Positions 8,359 through 17,519 of a DNA stretch of 64,000 bases are shown here, in pieces. Position numbers and translations under genes: made by a program. Origin of the DNA: JAOARY01 sp045345765 (GTDB lineage Bacteria > Bacillota > Clostridia > Peptostreptococcales > Peptostreptococcaceae); the NCBI GenBank assembly GCA_045345765.1, contig CP148265.1, positions 2,542,001 through 2,606,000 on the forward strand, in the 5' to 3' direction. The notes under the pieces were generated by a model. The model was not told the origin of the DNA, made no database searches, and worked only from the letters and a program-made list of their open reading frames with translations. Position 1 is the stretch's first letter. Each line of letters starts with the position of its first letter.

Positions 8359-9702
8359 ATGAGTAATGGGAATATAATTAAAGAGCTGCAAAAGAAATAT
8401 AGAGAAAAAAATATTATTCCTTTTTTAGGTGCTGGATTATCCATTCCGTTTAATATACCTGATTGGAATAAATTAATAAGAGATTGTGCATTGGGTATGG
8501 GTATAGAGGATGTTCAAGGGACATCTTTTTTACCTATGCTAGATATGGATCTCAAAAACTATGATTACTGGGGAGCAGTTAGTATAATAAAGAAATATTT
8601 GAATAGAAGCGAAGATGATATTCAAGAATTCATAGTAAATACTATTGATACTAGTATCCCTGATGAAATAATTAGTATTGATAATAATTATGAAGACTTG
8701 GGTAAATATGGCTTCAACTTGTATTTTACAACAAATTATGACCATATCATGTCTAATTACTTAGAATCTAATTTCACTCCAGTTAATTTGAAAGATGTAA
8801 AATCAAATATTCAGGCATTAATTAGTAATTCTAAAGTAAAAAGAATTTTTCATCTACATGGCAATATGAGTGATAGTAGTAGCATTGTTATTAGTAGTGA
8901 AAAATACAAAGAATTATATGATGACGATGTATATAAATCACTATTTTCTGTTTTTTCAGGGGTAAAAACATTCTTGTTCATTGGGTTTTCTTTTAATGAT
9001 GTATTTATACAAAATATTATAAAAGATAATAATGAATATTTTAAATCAAAGCATTACATTATTTTGCCAAATCCTACAAATGAAAACATTCGTCATTTAA
9101 AGCAAAATTATAACATTGAGACTATATCTTATAATCCAGCAGAGTCATCACATTGCGAGGAAATACGCAAAATACTAAGTGATATTTGTAGTAATACTAC
9201 TAATAATACTACTGGTGGAGAAGAAATAAATGAAGAAGACATTATCCTTGATAAGTTACCAAATAAGGAAGAAAAGCTGCAATTAGAAAAAAATATATTT
9301 TGCCAGAAACTTAGAATAGAAGATATTGATGAATTAAAAGTGGATTATAGCAAAGAATGTTTTTTCTTTGCTGAACAATACTTTCGATGGCTAAAAAAAT
9401 CGGGGATAAAGAATAATAGCAAGTGTGCGGAGCATTTTCTTGCATTGACCTATATGAAATATAAAGCGCTATTGATTTCATTATATTCTGATCAAAAGAA
9501 TAGTGATATTTTTTTGAAAGCAATTCATGAAGAACTAAATAAATTAGAGTTTGCAAAATTGAATAAATATATTAGTTATGAAAATATGCCAAATGAATTT
9601 AACAAGCAAGGATTTATTCATATACTGGCGGATGATTTTGAATCTGAAAATGAAGTATGGTGGGGTGAAAAAAGACTTGGACAAGAGCAAATTACCAATT
9701 GA
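8359..9702 (+). CDS. SIR2-domain effector of an ABC three-component (ABC-3C) system
   Basis: The start is ATG 8359, behind AAGAAGGGTGA; an in-frame ATG at 8305 lacks a ribosome site. The 447-residue product opens with an NAD-binding SIR2 fold: FLGAGLS at 22-28, TTNYD at 124-128 and HLHG at 165-168, all hallmark catalytic positions, so NAD hydrolysis or deacylation is possible. After about 290 comes a Gly/Thr/Asn linker, then a helical C-terminal domain (about 330-447) of the kind that tethers effectors to ABC-3C ATPases. It overlaps the next gene, and the third gene is an SMC-like ATPase, which is the defining order. By analogy with SIR2 defence effectors, NAD depletion on infection is the likely outcome. 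Confidence 0.8.
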   Translation: MSNGNIIKELQKKYREKNIIPFLGAGLSIPFNIPDWNKLIRDCALGMGIEDVQGTSFLPMLDMDLKNYDYWGAVSIIKKYLNRSEDDIQEFIVNTIDTSIPDEIISIDNNYEDLGKYGFNLYFTTNYDHIMSNYLESNFTPVNLKDVKSNIQALISNSKVKRIFHLHGNMSDSSSIVISSEKYKELYDDDVYKSLFSVFSGVKTFLFIGFSFNDVFIQNIIKDNNEYFKSKHYIILPNPTNENIRHLKQNYNIETISYNPAESSHCEEIRKILSDICSNTTNNTTGGEEINEEDIILDKLPNKEEKLQLEKNIFCQKLRIEDIDELKVDYSKECFFFAEQYFRWLKKSGIKNNSKCAEHFLALTYMKYKALLISLYSDQKNSDIFLKAIHEELNKLEFAKLNKYISYENMPNEFNKQGFIHILADDFESENEVWWGEKRLGQEQITN

Positions 9703-10144
9703 TCTCAAATATTTATTTGAAAATAAATATATAGAATGTATGCAAATGCTTCTCATATTATTTTCATTAAAAAGACGTAAAAAAGGAATAGAATTGGAAG
9801 AACTACTTTATTATTTTACTTTGCTCTCTATGACTACAATTAAATCTAATAACGAATTTTTTATTGATGAAACTTATATTCAAAATAATTATTTGACACT
9901 AGAAAAAGTTGTTAGAGATAATATTCTAATATTATCTAATCAAAAGTACATTAGTGTGGATGTAGAATCAGCTAAGAAAAAGACCAAAATGTATATGAAA
10001 ATTTCGTATAGTGGGAAAGAAGTAGTTGAAAATTTAGAAAATAACTTCTTTGAAAAGGAGAAGAAGAAGATTAGTTATGTGATAGAAAAAGAAAAGTTTA
10101 GTGTTGCAAATCAAAGGAAGGTATTGTGGGCAGATGAAAACTAA
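9665..10144 (+). CDS. ABC-3C middle component
   Basis: A small basic helical protein of about 159 residues. The start is uncertain: GTG 9665 and ATG 9650 are both in frame and overlap the SIR2 gene by 38 or 53 bases; neither has a strong ribosome site, which points to translational coupling. KLPIDLKYLFENKYIECMQM and LEELLYYFTLLSM suggest the winged-helix-like fold described for middle components, but the assignment rests mainly on size and its place between effector and ATPase. It overlaps the ATPase start by 11 bases. Middle components are thought to bridge the effector and the ABC ATPase. Confidence 0.65.
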   Translation: MKKDLDKSKLPIDLKYLFENKYIECMQMLLILFSLKRRKKGIELEELLYYFTLLSMTTIKSNNEFFIDETYIQNNYLTLEKVVRDNILILSNQKYISVDVESAKKKTKMYMKISYSGKEVVENLENNFFEKEKKKISYVIEKEKFSVANQRKVLWADEN

Positions 10145-12041
10145 ATTAAGATTATTGAAATTGATAATTTCAGGAGAGAGTTATAAAAGAACATTAAATA
10201 TTGATGAATCATTGATTATTATAAGAGGCGATGGATTTTCAGGAAAATCATTAGTACTGAATTTAATTGCATATTGCCTAGGTGGTAAAACTAAAATAAT
10301 TGATTTAGATGTCCAAAAGGAATTAAATGATTATTGTGATGAGGTATTTTTAGAATTAAAAGCTGGAGATTCGATATATACAATTAACAGAAATTTAAAG
10401 CACAATAAAAACACAATAAATATATACTTATGTGGATATGATGAACATAAGGAATATTCTCCTTGGAGAAAAAAAGAAGATGAAGCTAATGATTTTTTTG
10501 CTGAGCAATTCCAAATCCCTTTACATACTATTTTAAGAAAAAAATCAGGAAGTAAGGATTTGAATCAAGAAAAAATTTCTTTCAGGGATTATATGCGATA
10601 TATTTTTATACATCAGGGTGAATTAGGTACTAATCAGTTCTTAAAAAATAATAATACATTTGTTTCGGGAAAGAATAAAGAAGTATTTAAGATAATAAAT
10701 GATCTTGTTATACCTGATTTAGAAAATATAGATAAAGACATTCAAATTAAGCAAAATGAACTTAATAAAATTGAAAAAATTAATTCAGGATTAGAAGATT
10801 ATTTATACAATAGAGAGGCTACAGAATTAGTGCAACTGTCAGCTAATAGAGAAAGCTATTCAAGAAAAATAGATGAATTAAGAAAAAAGAAAAAGCAATT
10901 AATTAATCAAAACAATAAGGATGATTCAAGAGTTTTTAGTAGTTTAAAAAATGACATAAAAGAAATTGATGAACTATCTTTTAAAATAAACGAAGAGATT
11001 AGAAGACTTGATTTATTGATTAAGAATAAAAAATTGTTATTAGAGGATTATTCAGATGAAAAAGAAAAATTAGATGCTACATTAGAAGCAATGAAAAAAA
11101 TTAAAATAGCAGAGCAAAGTGAAAGATGTCCTCTTTGCCAAACTATTATTAAGGTTAAGCAGGAAAGTTTTGAAACAAATGAAGATATTGAAAGAGCATT
11201 GAATCAAATAGAAAATAAGATAGAAACATTACAAGATTTAGTTAGTATTGATATGGAAAAGATGAAAGACTATAAAATAGAATTTAATAAAATGAATGAG
11301 AAGCGAAAAATCTATATTGAAGCACTTAATGAATATAAAAAGAATATTGAGGTTCCTTATCTTCCAGAAATAGAGTCAATCAATTTATTAATCAGAGATA
11401 TAACGGAAGAAAGAAATAAAGTTAACTCATTGATTGACATTCATAATGAAATGGATAAAAATACTAGAGATATTTCAAAACTAAATAATGACTTAGAAAA
11501 ACTAAAGAAAAAGAAGAAAGAATTTACAAAATTGCAAAAAAGAGAAGAAGATATATTGGATAATCTAAATAAAAAGTATAGAAACTTGATGTTTAGATTT
11601 AATTTTACAAATACTCAAGAAGATGGCTGCTATATAAACAAAGAAACATATTTACCATATTACAAAGGAATAAGTGTGTTAAAACATACTAGTGGTTGTT
11701 TGTTGCTATGTATGCAAATTGCTTACTTAGGGGCACTTTTAGAGCTGAATAATGAGGAAGATAACAATTGTCATCCAGGATTATTGATGTTAGATACTGT
11801 AAGCAATAATATTGGAACCAATACAGAATCAGAGGATAGTATTGATCCAGAAACATATCAAGAGTTATTCAAATATTTAGTAGAGTTATCAGAGAAAAAT
11901 CAAATATTTATTATTGACAATACACCTCCTAAGGTAGAGGTGCCTAAGAAAGAATTTGTATTTAGAAGAGTAAGTGAAAAAAATCCATTATCGGGTTTGA
12001 TAGATGAATCAAAGAATGAAATGAAAATAGAAGAGAAATAA
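10134..12041 (+). CDS. SMC/Rad50-like ABC ATPase of the ABC-3C system
   Basis: ATG 10134 follows AAGGAAGG and overlaps the middle component. The 635-residue protein has Walker A GDGFSGKS at 32-39, a Q-loop in IFIHQGELG, two long coiled-coil arms and a Rad50-like zinc hook CPLC at 332-335. The signature region is HTSGCLLLC near 517, and Walker B is LLMLDTVSNN with Asp554. The usual Walker B glutamate is replaced by threonine, and the ABC signature is atypical; both suggest slow or switch-like hydrolysis. The architecture is that of nucleoprotein-sensing ATPases in predicted conflict systems. It presumably senses foreign DNA or its ends and releases the SIR2 effector. Confidence 0.8.
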   Translation: MKTKLRLLKLIISGESYKRTLNIDESLIIIRGDGFSGKSLVLNLIAYCLGGKTKIIDLDVQKELNDYCDEVFLELKAGDSIYTINRNLKHNKNTINIYLCGYDEHKEYSPWRKKEDEANDFFAEQFQIPLHTILRKKSGSKDLNQEKISFRDYMRYIFIHQGELGTNQFLKNNNTFVSGKNKEVFKIINDLVIPDLENIDKDIQIKQNELNKIEKINSGLEDYLYNREATELVQLSANRESYSRKIDELRKKKKQLINQNNKDDSRVFSSLKNDIKEIDELSFKINEEIRRLDLLIKNKKLLLEDYSDEKEKLDATLEAMKKIKIAEQSERCPLCQTIIKVKQESFETNEDIERALNQIENKIETLQDLVSIDMEKMKDYKIEFNKMNEKRKIYIEALNEYKKNIEVPYLPEIESINLLIRDITEERNKVNSLIDIHNEMDKNTRDISKLNNDLEKLKKKKKEFTKLQKREEDILDNLNKKYRNLMFRFNFTNTQEDGCYINKETYLPYYKGISVLKHTSGCLLLCMQIAYLGALLELNNEEDNNCHPGLLMLDTVSNNIGTNTESEDSIDPETYQELFKYLVELSEKNQIFIIDNTPPKVEVPKKEFVFRRVSEKNPLSGLIDESKNEMKIEEK

Positions 12042-12079
12042 ATTGTAGCTATTATAATAAAAAGCAGAAAATGAACACA

Positions 12080-12195
12080 TATATATGGTTCTTTGTCAAA
12101 TGGTGTTGGTGAAGAAATTTAGCAAGAAAATAATGTAATCTTTGAAGGTAGTATGAAAATGAAAAAACTCATTTTTATGCTACCTTTATTTTTGT
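12080..12195 (+). repeat. dispersed hairpin repeat, copy A
   Basis: It begins GGTTCTTTGTCAAATGG near 12088 and ends with an imperfect 15-base stem (AAGGTAGTATGAAAA against TTTTTATGCTACCTT) at about 12144-12187. It is the first of three related copies, each just downstream of a plus-strand gene. A T-rich tail follows, so it may double as the terminator of the ABC-3C operon. The opening resembles ends of ISL3-family elements, but no transposase is present. Confidence 0.6.
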
Positions 12196-12277
12196 AGAGA
12201 TTATTTTAATTTTTATAAACGTATTTTATGTTTATAAATAATGGAATATGATATAATTAAACAAAGGAGTGAATTAA

Positions 12278-13456
12278 ATGGAGATTTTAAGAATTAAATT
12301 TGATAACATTGGAATATTTAAAGATGGATTAATGCTAGACTTTACATCAAAAGATAGAGTTCCTGATAAAACAAAAGTAAACCATATAACTGGTTATATA
12401 TATACTCAAAAGTTAATAGCTTTAGTTGGAATAAATGCATCTGGAAAATCTACAGCTTTAAAACTAATTAAATTTGCAATGGATATGTTATTAGGACACA
12501 AAAATTTAGATCAAAGAACATTACCTACGGGGATACTTAAGAATAATACAATTATTAGTATTGATTTTTTCTATGAAGATAAGTTTTATAGAATAGAATC
12601 TAAATTAAAAGAATTTCAAAATATTGTAGATGATGAAGTTAAAAGTTTTTGTTATGATGAAGAAAAAATTTATCAGAAGAAAAAATCTCGTGTTAAATCA
12701 CGAAATGATTTATTTAAGTACAGTGAAGAAGATATTATTCACACACGAGAGGAATTTGAAAAACATGAATTTTCAATGTTAAAACCTCAAGATAGTATAG
12801 TTATTGCGATAAGTAAAAATGTATCGAAGTATTATTCAGATACAATAAAAGAAACAAATATAAATTACTATAGTGTAAAAGGGAAAGCAAATATAGACTG
12901 TATCAATTTATTTGATAATAGTATTGCAAGTTTAGATTTTAATGATGATAATTTAGAGATATGTTTTAAGGATGATAAAAATGCTTACGAATGTAATAAT
13001 AAGCAATTGGGACATGATATATTATCTTCAGGAACAATAAAAGGTGGAAATTTAATACACAAAGCAAATCTGGTTCTTAAAAAAGGTGGATACTTGCTTA
13101 TAGATGAAATAGAGATTCATATGCATAAAGAGTTAGTTTTAACTATAATAGATTTTTTTAATGATATAGATATTAATAGAAAAGGTGCAACTTTGATATT
13201 TACAACACATTATGCTGAAATACTAGATTCTATTGAAAGAAAAGATAATATATATATATTATTAAAAGATAAAAATCACAGTTGTAAAGCAATAAGATAT
13301 TCAGATCAAGTTAGTAGAAATGATTTGAAAAAAAGTGAAGTTTTTTTATCAAACTATATAGATGGCACAGTTCCAACTTATGAGAGTATAGAAAAAGTGA
13401 GGAAATTTTTATGTCAGAACCAGTTAATATTTAAAAAAATTCAAGAGTTATATTAA
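12278..13456 (+). CDS. AAA_21-type ATPase
   Basis: A 392-residue protein behind AAAGGAGTGA. The N-terminal LRIKFDNIGIFKDGLMLDF strand pattern and Walker A GINASGKST (about 51-59) are followed by an insert of about 200 residues. Then come a signature-like SSGTIKGG, Walker B YLLIDEIEIHMH near 275 and LIFTTHYAEIL. This is the RecF/OLD-like ATPase class frequent in abortive-infection and anticodon-nuclease loci. The usual partner (TOPRIM, HNH or nuclease) is not next to it; a hairpin repeat and a pRiA4b-like gene follow. A solitary defence ATPase or a surviving half of a two-gene system are both possible. Confidence 0.7.
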   Translation: MEILRIKFDNIGIFKDGLMLDFTSKDRVPDKTKVNHITGYIYTQKLIALVGINASGKSTALKLIKFAMDMLLGHKNLDQRTLPTGILKNNTIISIDFFYEDKFYRIESKLKEFQNIVDDEVKSFCYDEEKIYQKKKSRVKSRNDLFKYSEEDIIHTREEFEKHEFSMLKPQDSIVIAISKNVSKYYSDTIKETNINYYSVKGKANIDCINLFDNSIASLDFNDDNLEICFKDDKNAYECNNKQLGHDILSSGTIKGGNLIHKANLVLKKGGYLLIDEIEIHMHKELVLTIIDFFNDIDINRKGATLIFTTHYAEILDSIERKDNIYILLKDKNHSCKAIRYSDQVSRNDLKKSEVFLSNYIDGTVPTYESIEKVRKFLCQNQLIFKKIQELY

Positions 13457-13514
13457 AAAATATAAATCTAATGCAACAAAAGATCATTTTGCTATATATG
13501 ACATTTTGAAATAA

Positions 13515-13640
13515 AGAAATAGGTTTTTTCTCAAATGTTGTTGATAAAGATTTTTAATAAGGTAAAGAATGTAGTTTTTGAAGGTATTATGAAAATTAAA
13601 GAAACTCATTTTTATGATATCTTATCTTTTACTAATAGTT
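13515..13640 (+). repeat. dispersed hairpin repeat, copy B (degenerate)
   Basis: It aligns along its length with copies A and C: GGTTTTTTCTCAAATG, then GAAGGTATTATGAAAA and ACTCATTTTTATGATATC. The stem has several mismatches, so this copy is the most decayed. It lies directly 3' of the AAA_21 ATPase gene. Confidence 0.55.
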
Positions 13641-13745
13641 GAGATATTCATATTTATAAAAATCTTATTTTTAAAGTCTATTATTTTTAATTTTTTTAAA
13701 AAATTTAACTGTAATAGATTCAAAAAACTAATGGTGGTGATATTA

Positions 13746-14474
13746 ATGAGTTCAAAAGGTAAGTGTTATTATTGTGGAAGAGAAATAAGTAAGCGAGGAA
13801 TACTTAGGCATTTAAAGGCATGTAAAGAAAGAAAAAAATACTTAGAAGATAATATTAAACAAGCAAATGGAAAAATGGAAATGTTTATTTTAAAAATAGA
13901 GGCAGATGATAGATATCAGTGTTCTTTAAATGACTATTGGATGTATATAGGAATAGATAAAAGAGCTACTTTGAAAAAATTAGATCAATTTTTACGTGAT
14001 ATCTGGCTTGAATGTTGTGGACATTTAAGTAAATTTACTATTGAAGAATTAGATTATGAGTCTGAAGTTGATTATGCTTGGTGTGGTGATGTATCTTCAA
14101 AAAATATGGATATTAAAATTAAAGATGTATTACAAGTAGGAATGAAAGCTAATTATATTTATGATTATGGGTCATCTACTTCACTACAAATCAGTGTGTT
14201 AGGAGATTATAAATGTGGAAAAAATAATAAAGATATTGAGTTAATGACAAGAAATAATTTTGTTGATATTACATGTGATTATTGTGATAAAAAAGCTTTA
14301 TACTATTGTTATGACCGTGAGGCTCATATATGTGAAAATTGTATAGGTGATAATGATTGTGAAGAAATAATGGAGATTAATAACTCGAATTCTCCTAGAG
14401 ATGGTGTTTGTGGTTATTTTGGAGATATTGAGAATGAAAAACAATATTTGCCTGAAAATATAATGAAATTATAG
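13746..14474 (+). CDS. plasmid pRiA4b ORF-3-like protein with zinc-finger ends
   Basis: The start is ATG 13746 after GGTGGTGA; longer in-frame starts add a hydrophobic artefact. Of 242 residues, the N-terminus holds a C2HC-like finger (CYYCGREISKRGILRHLKAC). The middle has the pRiA4b ORF-3 pattern (FILKIEADDRYQCSLNDYWM, LKKLDQFLRDIWLECCGH), and the C-terminus a second cysteine cluster (CDYCDKKALYYC, ICENC). The family is carried by plasmids and islands; its function is unknown, with nucleic-acid binding suggested by the fingers. Confidence 0.65.
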   Translation: MSSKGKCYYCGREISKRGILRHLKACKERKKYLEDNIKQANGKMEMFILKIEADDRYQCSLNDYWMYIGIDKRATLKKLDQFLRDIWLECCGHLSKFTIEELDYESEVDYAWCGDVSSKNMDIKIKDVLQVGMKANYIYDYGSSTSLQISVLGDYKCGKNNKDIELMTRNNFVDITCDYCDKKALYYCYDREAHICENCIGDNDCEEIMEINNSNSPRDGVCGYFGDIENEKQYLPENIMKL

Positions 14475-14516
14475 AAAATATAATTTTTAAATAATGAGAT
14501 TTCTGAGGTGATAATA

Positions 14517-16055
14517 TTGAAATATTCAACTAAGTTTTTATTGAAAAAGATAAAAGATTTAGAAATATATTTTAAAGGTTTAGAAAACAAAGAATTTTAT
14601 TTATCAACAAATAGTGAAGAAGATTGGATGCTTTATGATTATGATAGCTATGATAAGAGTTTTGATGATGAATATGATGAAAGTTTTATTGATGAATATG
14701 ATGATTCATTTGGGATAAAAAATAAAATATTAGAAGCTTTTGATTTAGCTAATAATTTATTTTTTGAAAAAAAGTATATTGAATCTGTAAAACTATATGA
14801 AAGAATTTTTAATGTAAATATACATATATATGATGAACTTGATGAAGATTGGACTGTAATAAATAATCTAGAGCTTTTTAATTATTTTGATTTTGATTAC
14901 AAGCATTCCTTATTAAATATGTTATATGGAATAATTAAGATATATAGTGCTAAAGAAAGAATTGAAAAGATGTATAAATATATAAGCATGAATAATGATA
15001 AACAAATAGACTTAGAAGATATATTTTCTATAAACACAGAAGATATTGATGATATATTCATAGATGAAATGATTGATTTTTTAGAAAAAAATAAAAACGA
15101 TATTGCAACTAAATATTTAATTGAAGCATATATGCATAAAGGTGGACTTAATTATTTATGTAACAATTCTTTAAAAAATTATTTAAAACATCCTATATTA
15201 CTTAAAGTAAGTTGTCAAAAATTATTTGATAAAAAAGATTATTTAAAATGTGAAGAATTTGGTTTGAAAGCAATAAAGCTTTTACCAGAGTATTTAGTAA
15301 TTAGAAGTGATATTGGAAATCTGGTTATGAAATCAGCTATTAAGTTAAACCATACTAAAATAAAAGAACATTGTTATAAGATTATTTTCTACTCAAAATC
15401 TACAGTAGATAACTATATAAGATTATTTCAATTAAATGATTACAAAGAAATTACTAAAGAATCAGTAGCATATGCAATGAATTTATCACCTAATAAATTT
15501 AAAATTGAGTATAATAATATGAAAAAAAATAGTATTTCTAGTGAAGAAAAAGATATTCTTAGATTTTTTAGTGGTGATTTTGATTATTTGTATAATAAAT
15601 CTAAAAACCAAAAAACATCTGGATATAAAAGTTATGATTTAAAGTCAATATTAAGAGTTTTACTATTATTTTTATTGAGTAAAAATAATAGTTATAATAT
15701 AAAAAAGATATTAAAAGACGAATTTATAAGTAAAATAAATATAAAAGAATCTGATAAAGATGAGTTTATAAAAAATATTTTGAATTGGAAAAAGAAACAA
15801 TTATTAAAATATGATGATTTAAAAAAGTTCATATCATGGATAGAAGAAGAAACAAATAAAATTGCAAAAGAGATTGTAGGTAGAGGTGCTAGAAAAGAGT
15901 ATTATAAAGTTGCTACATTAGTGGTTTGTTTATCAGAAGTTATGGAGGCAAATGGATTTGTAGATAATAAGAATAAAATAATAGATAAATATATAAGTAT
16001 TTACTACAATAAACGCGCATTTAAATCAGAAGTACAGGTATTAGTTAAAAAATAG
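14517..16055 (+). CDS. uncharacterised TPR-like protein
   Basis: I favour TTG 14517, five bases after GAGGTGAT, over an in-frame GTG at 14508. The roughly 512-residue product has an acidic Asp/Tyr/Ser-rich segment near 35-65 (YDSYDKSFDDEYDESF), then helical repeat-like sequence with TPR character. The C-terminal part is conserved-looking (GRGARKEYYKVATLVVCLSE, YYNKRAFKSEV) and resembles the tail of some SWIM-finger and DUF6880 proteins, though no SWIM motif is present. I do not recognise its function. It sits between the pRiA4b-like gene and a headless ATPase; the 3' end abuts a likely recombination junction. Confidence 0.55.
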   Translation: MKYSTKFLLKKIKDLEIYFKGLENKEFYLSTNSEEDWMLYDYDSYDKSFDDEYDESFIDEYDDSFGIKNKILEAFDLANNLFFEKKYIESVKLYERIFNVNIHIYDELDEDWTVINNLELFNYFDFDYKHSLLNMLYGIIKIYSAKERIEKMYKYISMNNDKQIDLEDIFSINTEDIDDIFIDEMIDFLEKNKNDIATKYLIEAYMHKGGLNYLCNNSLKNYLKHPILLKVSCQKLFDKKDYLKCEEFGLKAIKLLPEYLVIRSDIGNLVMKSAIKLNHTKIKEHCYKIIFYSKSTVDNYIRLFQLNDYKEITKESVAYAMNLSPNKFKIEYNNMKKNSISSEEKDILRFFSGDFDYLYNKSKNQKTSGYKSYDLKSILRVLLLFLLSKNNSYNIKKILKDEFISKINIKESDKDEFIKNILNWKKKQLLKYDDLKKFISWIEEETNKIAKEIVGRGARKEYYKVATLVVCLSEVMEANGFVDNKNKIIDKYISIYYNKRAFKSEVQVLVKK

Positions 16056-16896
16056 TACATCATTTATTTTTAGTAGTGAATTAGAAGATATAATTAAAAA
16101 TAGTAATTCGTTTAATTCTTATACTAATATAATTTTGGCTTTGAAACATTATGCTAATGTTAATTTATTTATTATTAAAAATCATAATTCTGCAATGATT
16201 AATATGAACGTATTAATACCTTTTAGTTTTAGATTGCTTGATGAAAAGAAAATGACACAAGGTGATTTAGCTATTGGTCTACTTAAACCATCAGTTGTGC
16301 CTGAAAATGTATATAATGTTGTAGCTAAAATTATAGGTCAAATGAACATAGTTTTTAAAACTATAGTTCCAGGTTTAAATATTGGTTTGAAAAATCATGG
16401 GAAACAGCTTAGAGAGGATGGTAGTGAGGGTATTAGAATAGAATTAATCTCAATAAGAGAAAATATTATTGTACCTTTAAAATATGAATCTGATGGTATT
16501 AAAAAAATAATATCTATATTAAGTACTTTGATTACCATGTTTAATAATGAATCTGTTTGTATGGTTATAGATGAATTAGATGCGGGAATATTTGAATACT
16601 TGCTTGGAGAAATACTTCAAATTATAAATGAAAATGGAAGAGGACAATTAATTTTTACTTCTCATAATTTAAGACCTCTTGAAATGTTAGATACTAATTC
16701 AATTGTATTTACAACAACAAATCCTAAAAATAGATATATGAGATTTAAAAATGTTAAGAGTAATAATAATTTACGTAGTTTGTATTATAGAAGTATTAAT
16801 CTTGGAGGTCAAAAAGAAGAAATATATAAGGAAACAAATAGTTTTGAAATCAGTCGCGCTTTTAGAATTGCAGGGAGGACTATTAATGAAGACTAA
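16045..16896 (+). pseudogene. 5'-truncated AAA ATPase of an ATPase/TOPRIM pair
   Basis: The frame opens at 16045 without a start codon or ribosome site and reads straight into conserved sequence (SFIFSSELEDIIKN). Present are a late ATPase half with Walker B VCMVIDELDAGIF and LIFTSHNLRPLEML; the Walker A and first ~150 residues are gone. The junction coincides with the stop of the preceding gene, which indicates a deletion fusing two loci. Its 3' end overlaps the TOPRIM gene, the arrangement of OLD-like and PARIS-like two-gene systems. ATG/TTG starts inside exist, but the product could not bind ATP normally. Confidence 0.65.
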
Positions 16897-17062
16897 AAAA
16901 GTAATACTATTTATAGTTGAAGGCGTTACTGATAAAACTTCTTTGGGAGCAATTATTGATAAATTGATTTCATCAAATTTAATCAAGTTTTATATAAGTG
17001 GTGGAGATGTAACTAGTGATAAAATTGTAAAAAATTATATGAATATATACAACTTTTCTTAG
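16886..17062 (+). pseudogene. TOPRIM-like partner, N-terminal stub
   Basis: ATG 16886 follows GGGAGGA and overlaps the ATPase stop by 11 bases. The 58 residues include VILFIVEGVTDKTSL, the strand and Glu-Gly of a TOPRIM nuclease core, then end at a TAG after a non-conserved tail. Partners of this class are normally several hundred residues, so most of the gene is missing. Together with the headless ATPase it shows a complete two-gene system once stood here. Confidence 0.55.
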
Positions 17063-17099
17063 GAGAAATACTAAGGAAGTTGTTATTGGAGGCGTATAA

Positions 17100-17274
17100 A
17101 TGAATAAATTATTTAAAAGTATTTTTGGCTATGACGCTTTATAATTTAGGTGAACATTCAAAATCAATGGAAATATTGTTTAAAATAATATCAGAAACTT
17201 CTTGTGATAAAGATATAGTTAGTTTTAAAAGAGCTATAGATTTCTATTCTGATAAATTGGATAAATTATGGTAA
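17100..17274 (+). pseudogene. remnant of a small helical protein
   Basis: A ribosome site (GGAGGCGT) and ATG 17100 encode MNKLFKSIFGYDAL and stop. In the next frame from 17131 the sequence reads LYNLGEHSKSMEILFKI and SFKRAIDFYSDKLDKLW. The two look like the start and end of one TPR-like protein joined by an internal deletion with a frameshift. The parent family is not identified. Confidence 0.4.
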
Positions 17275-17345
17275 ATAATATGATATAAATGAAGAAGCAG
17301 CAACTTGTAATTATAAATAATTGATAGACAAAAGGAGGAAAACAA

Positions 17346-17519
17346 ATGAATTATATGATGAAATATACTGCCTACTTTGGCTCTGTGCAAAGATTATACA
17401 AAATAATAAAAATAATCATTTGTTCAGGGCCTAATTTAGTATATTAATTTAGGCAAAGCTATTTTGTGTAGTCTTTGCTTCATTATTTACAGACAAAAAA
17501 GTAGATAGGAGCAAAAAAT
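17346..17519 (+). promoter_or_regulatory. leader ORF and hairpin upstream of a CD3324-family gene
   Basis: After a consensus AAAGGAGG comes a 33-codon ORF (17346-17447, MNYMMKYTAYFGSVQRLY...). Its middle overlaps the left arm of an 18-base inverted repeat (17387-17404 with 17461-17478, two G-U pairs); a second smaller repeat lies in the loop. CTACTTT near 17372 can also pair with AAAGTAG just before the ribosome site of the downstream gene. The layout suggests attenuation or translational control. A different sequence with the same plan precedes the other CD3324 gene at 28087. Confidence 0.45.

Noticed and set aside
8040..8444. Minus-strand 134-codon frame with hydrophobic runs
   Set aside because: Lies antisense to the conjugation remnant and the SIR2 start, has no ribosome site, and its hydrophobic look comes from AT-rich complement.
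8359..9702. Thoeris (ThsA) SIR2 protein
   Set aside because: No TIR partner (ThsB) is near and no SLOG domain is visible; the ABC ATPase and middle gene fit ABC-3C instead.
10134..13456. Gabija or Septu system
   Set aside because: No UvrD-like helicase, TOPRIM domain in the ATPase, or HNH partner accompanies these ATPases; the zinc-finger protein at 13746 lacks HNH residues.
13614..13745. N-terminal membrane segment on the pRiA4b-like protein
   Set aside because: This stretch is mainly the tail of repeat copy B; ATG 13746 has its own ribosome site and starts the conserved finger.
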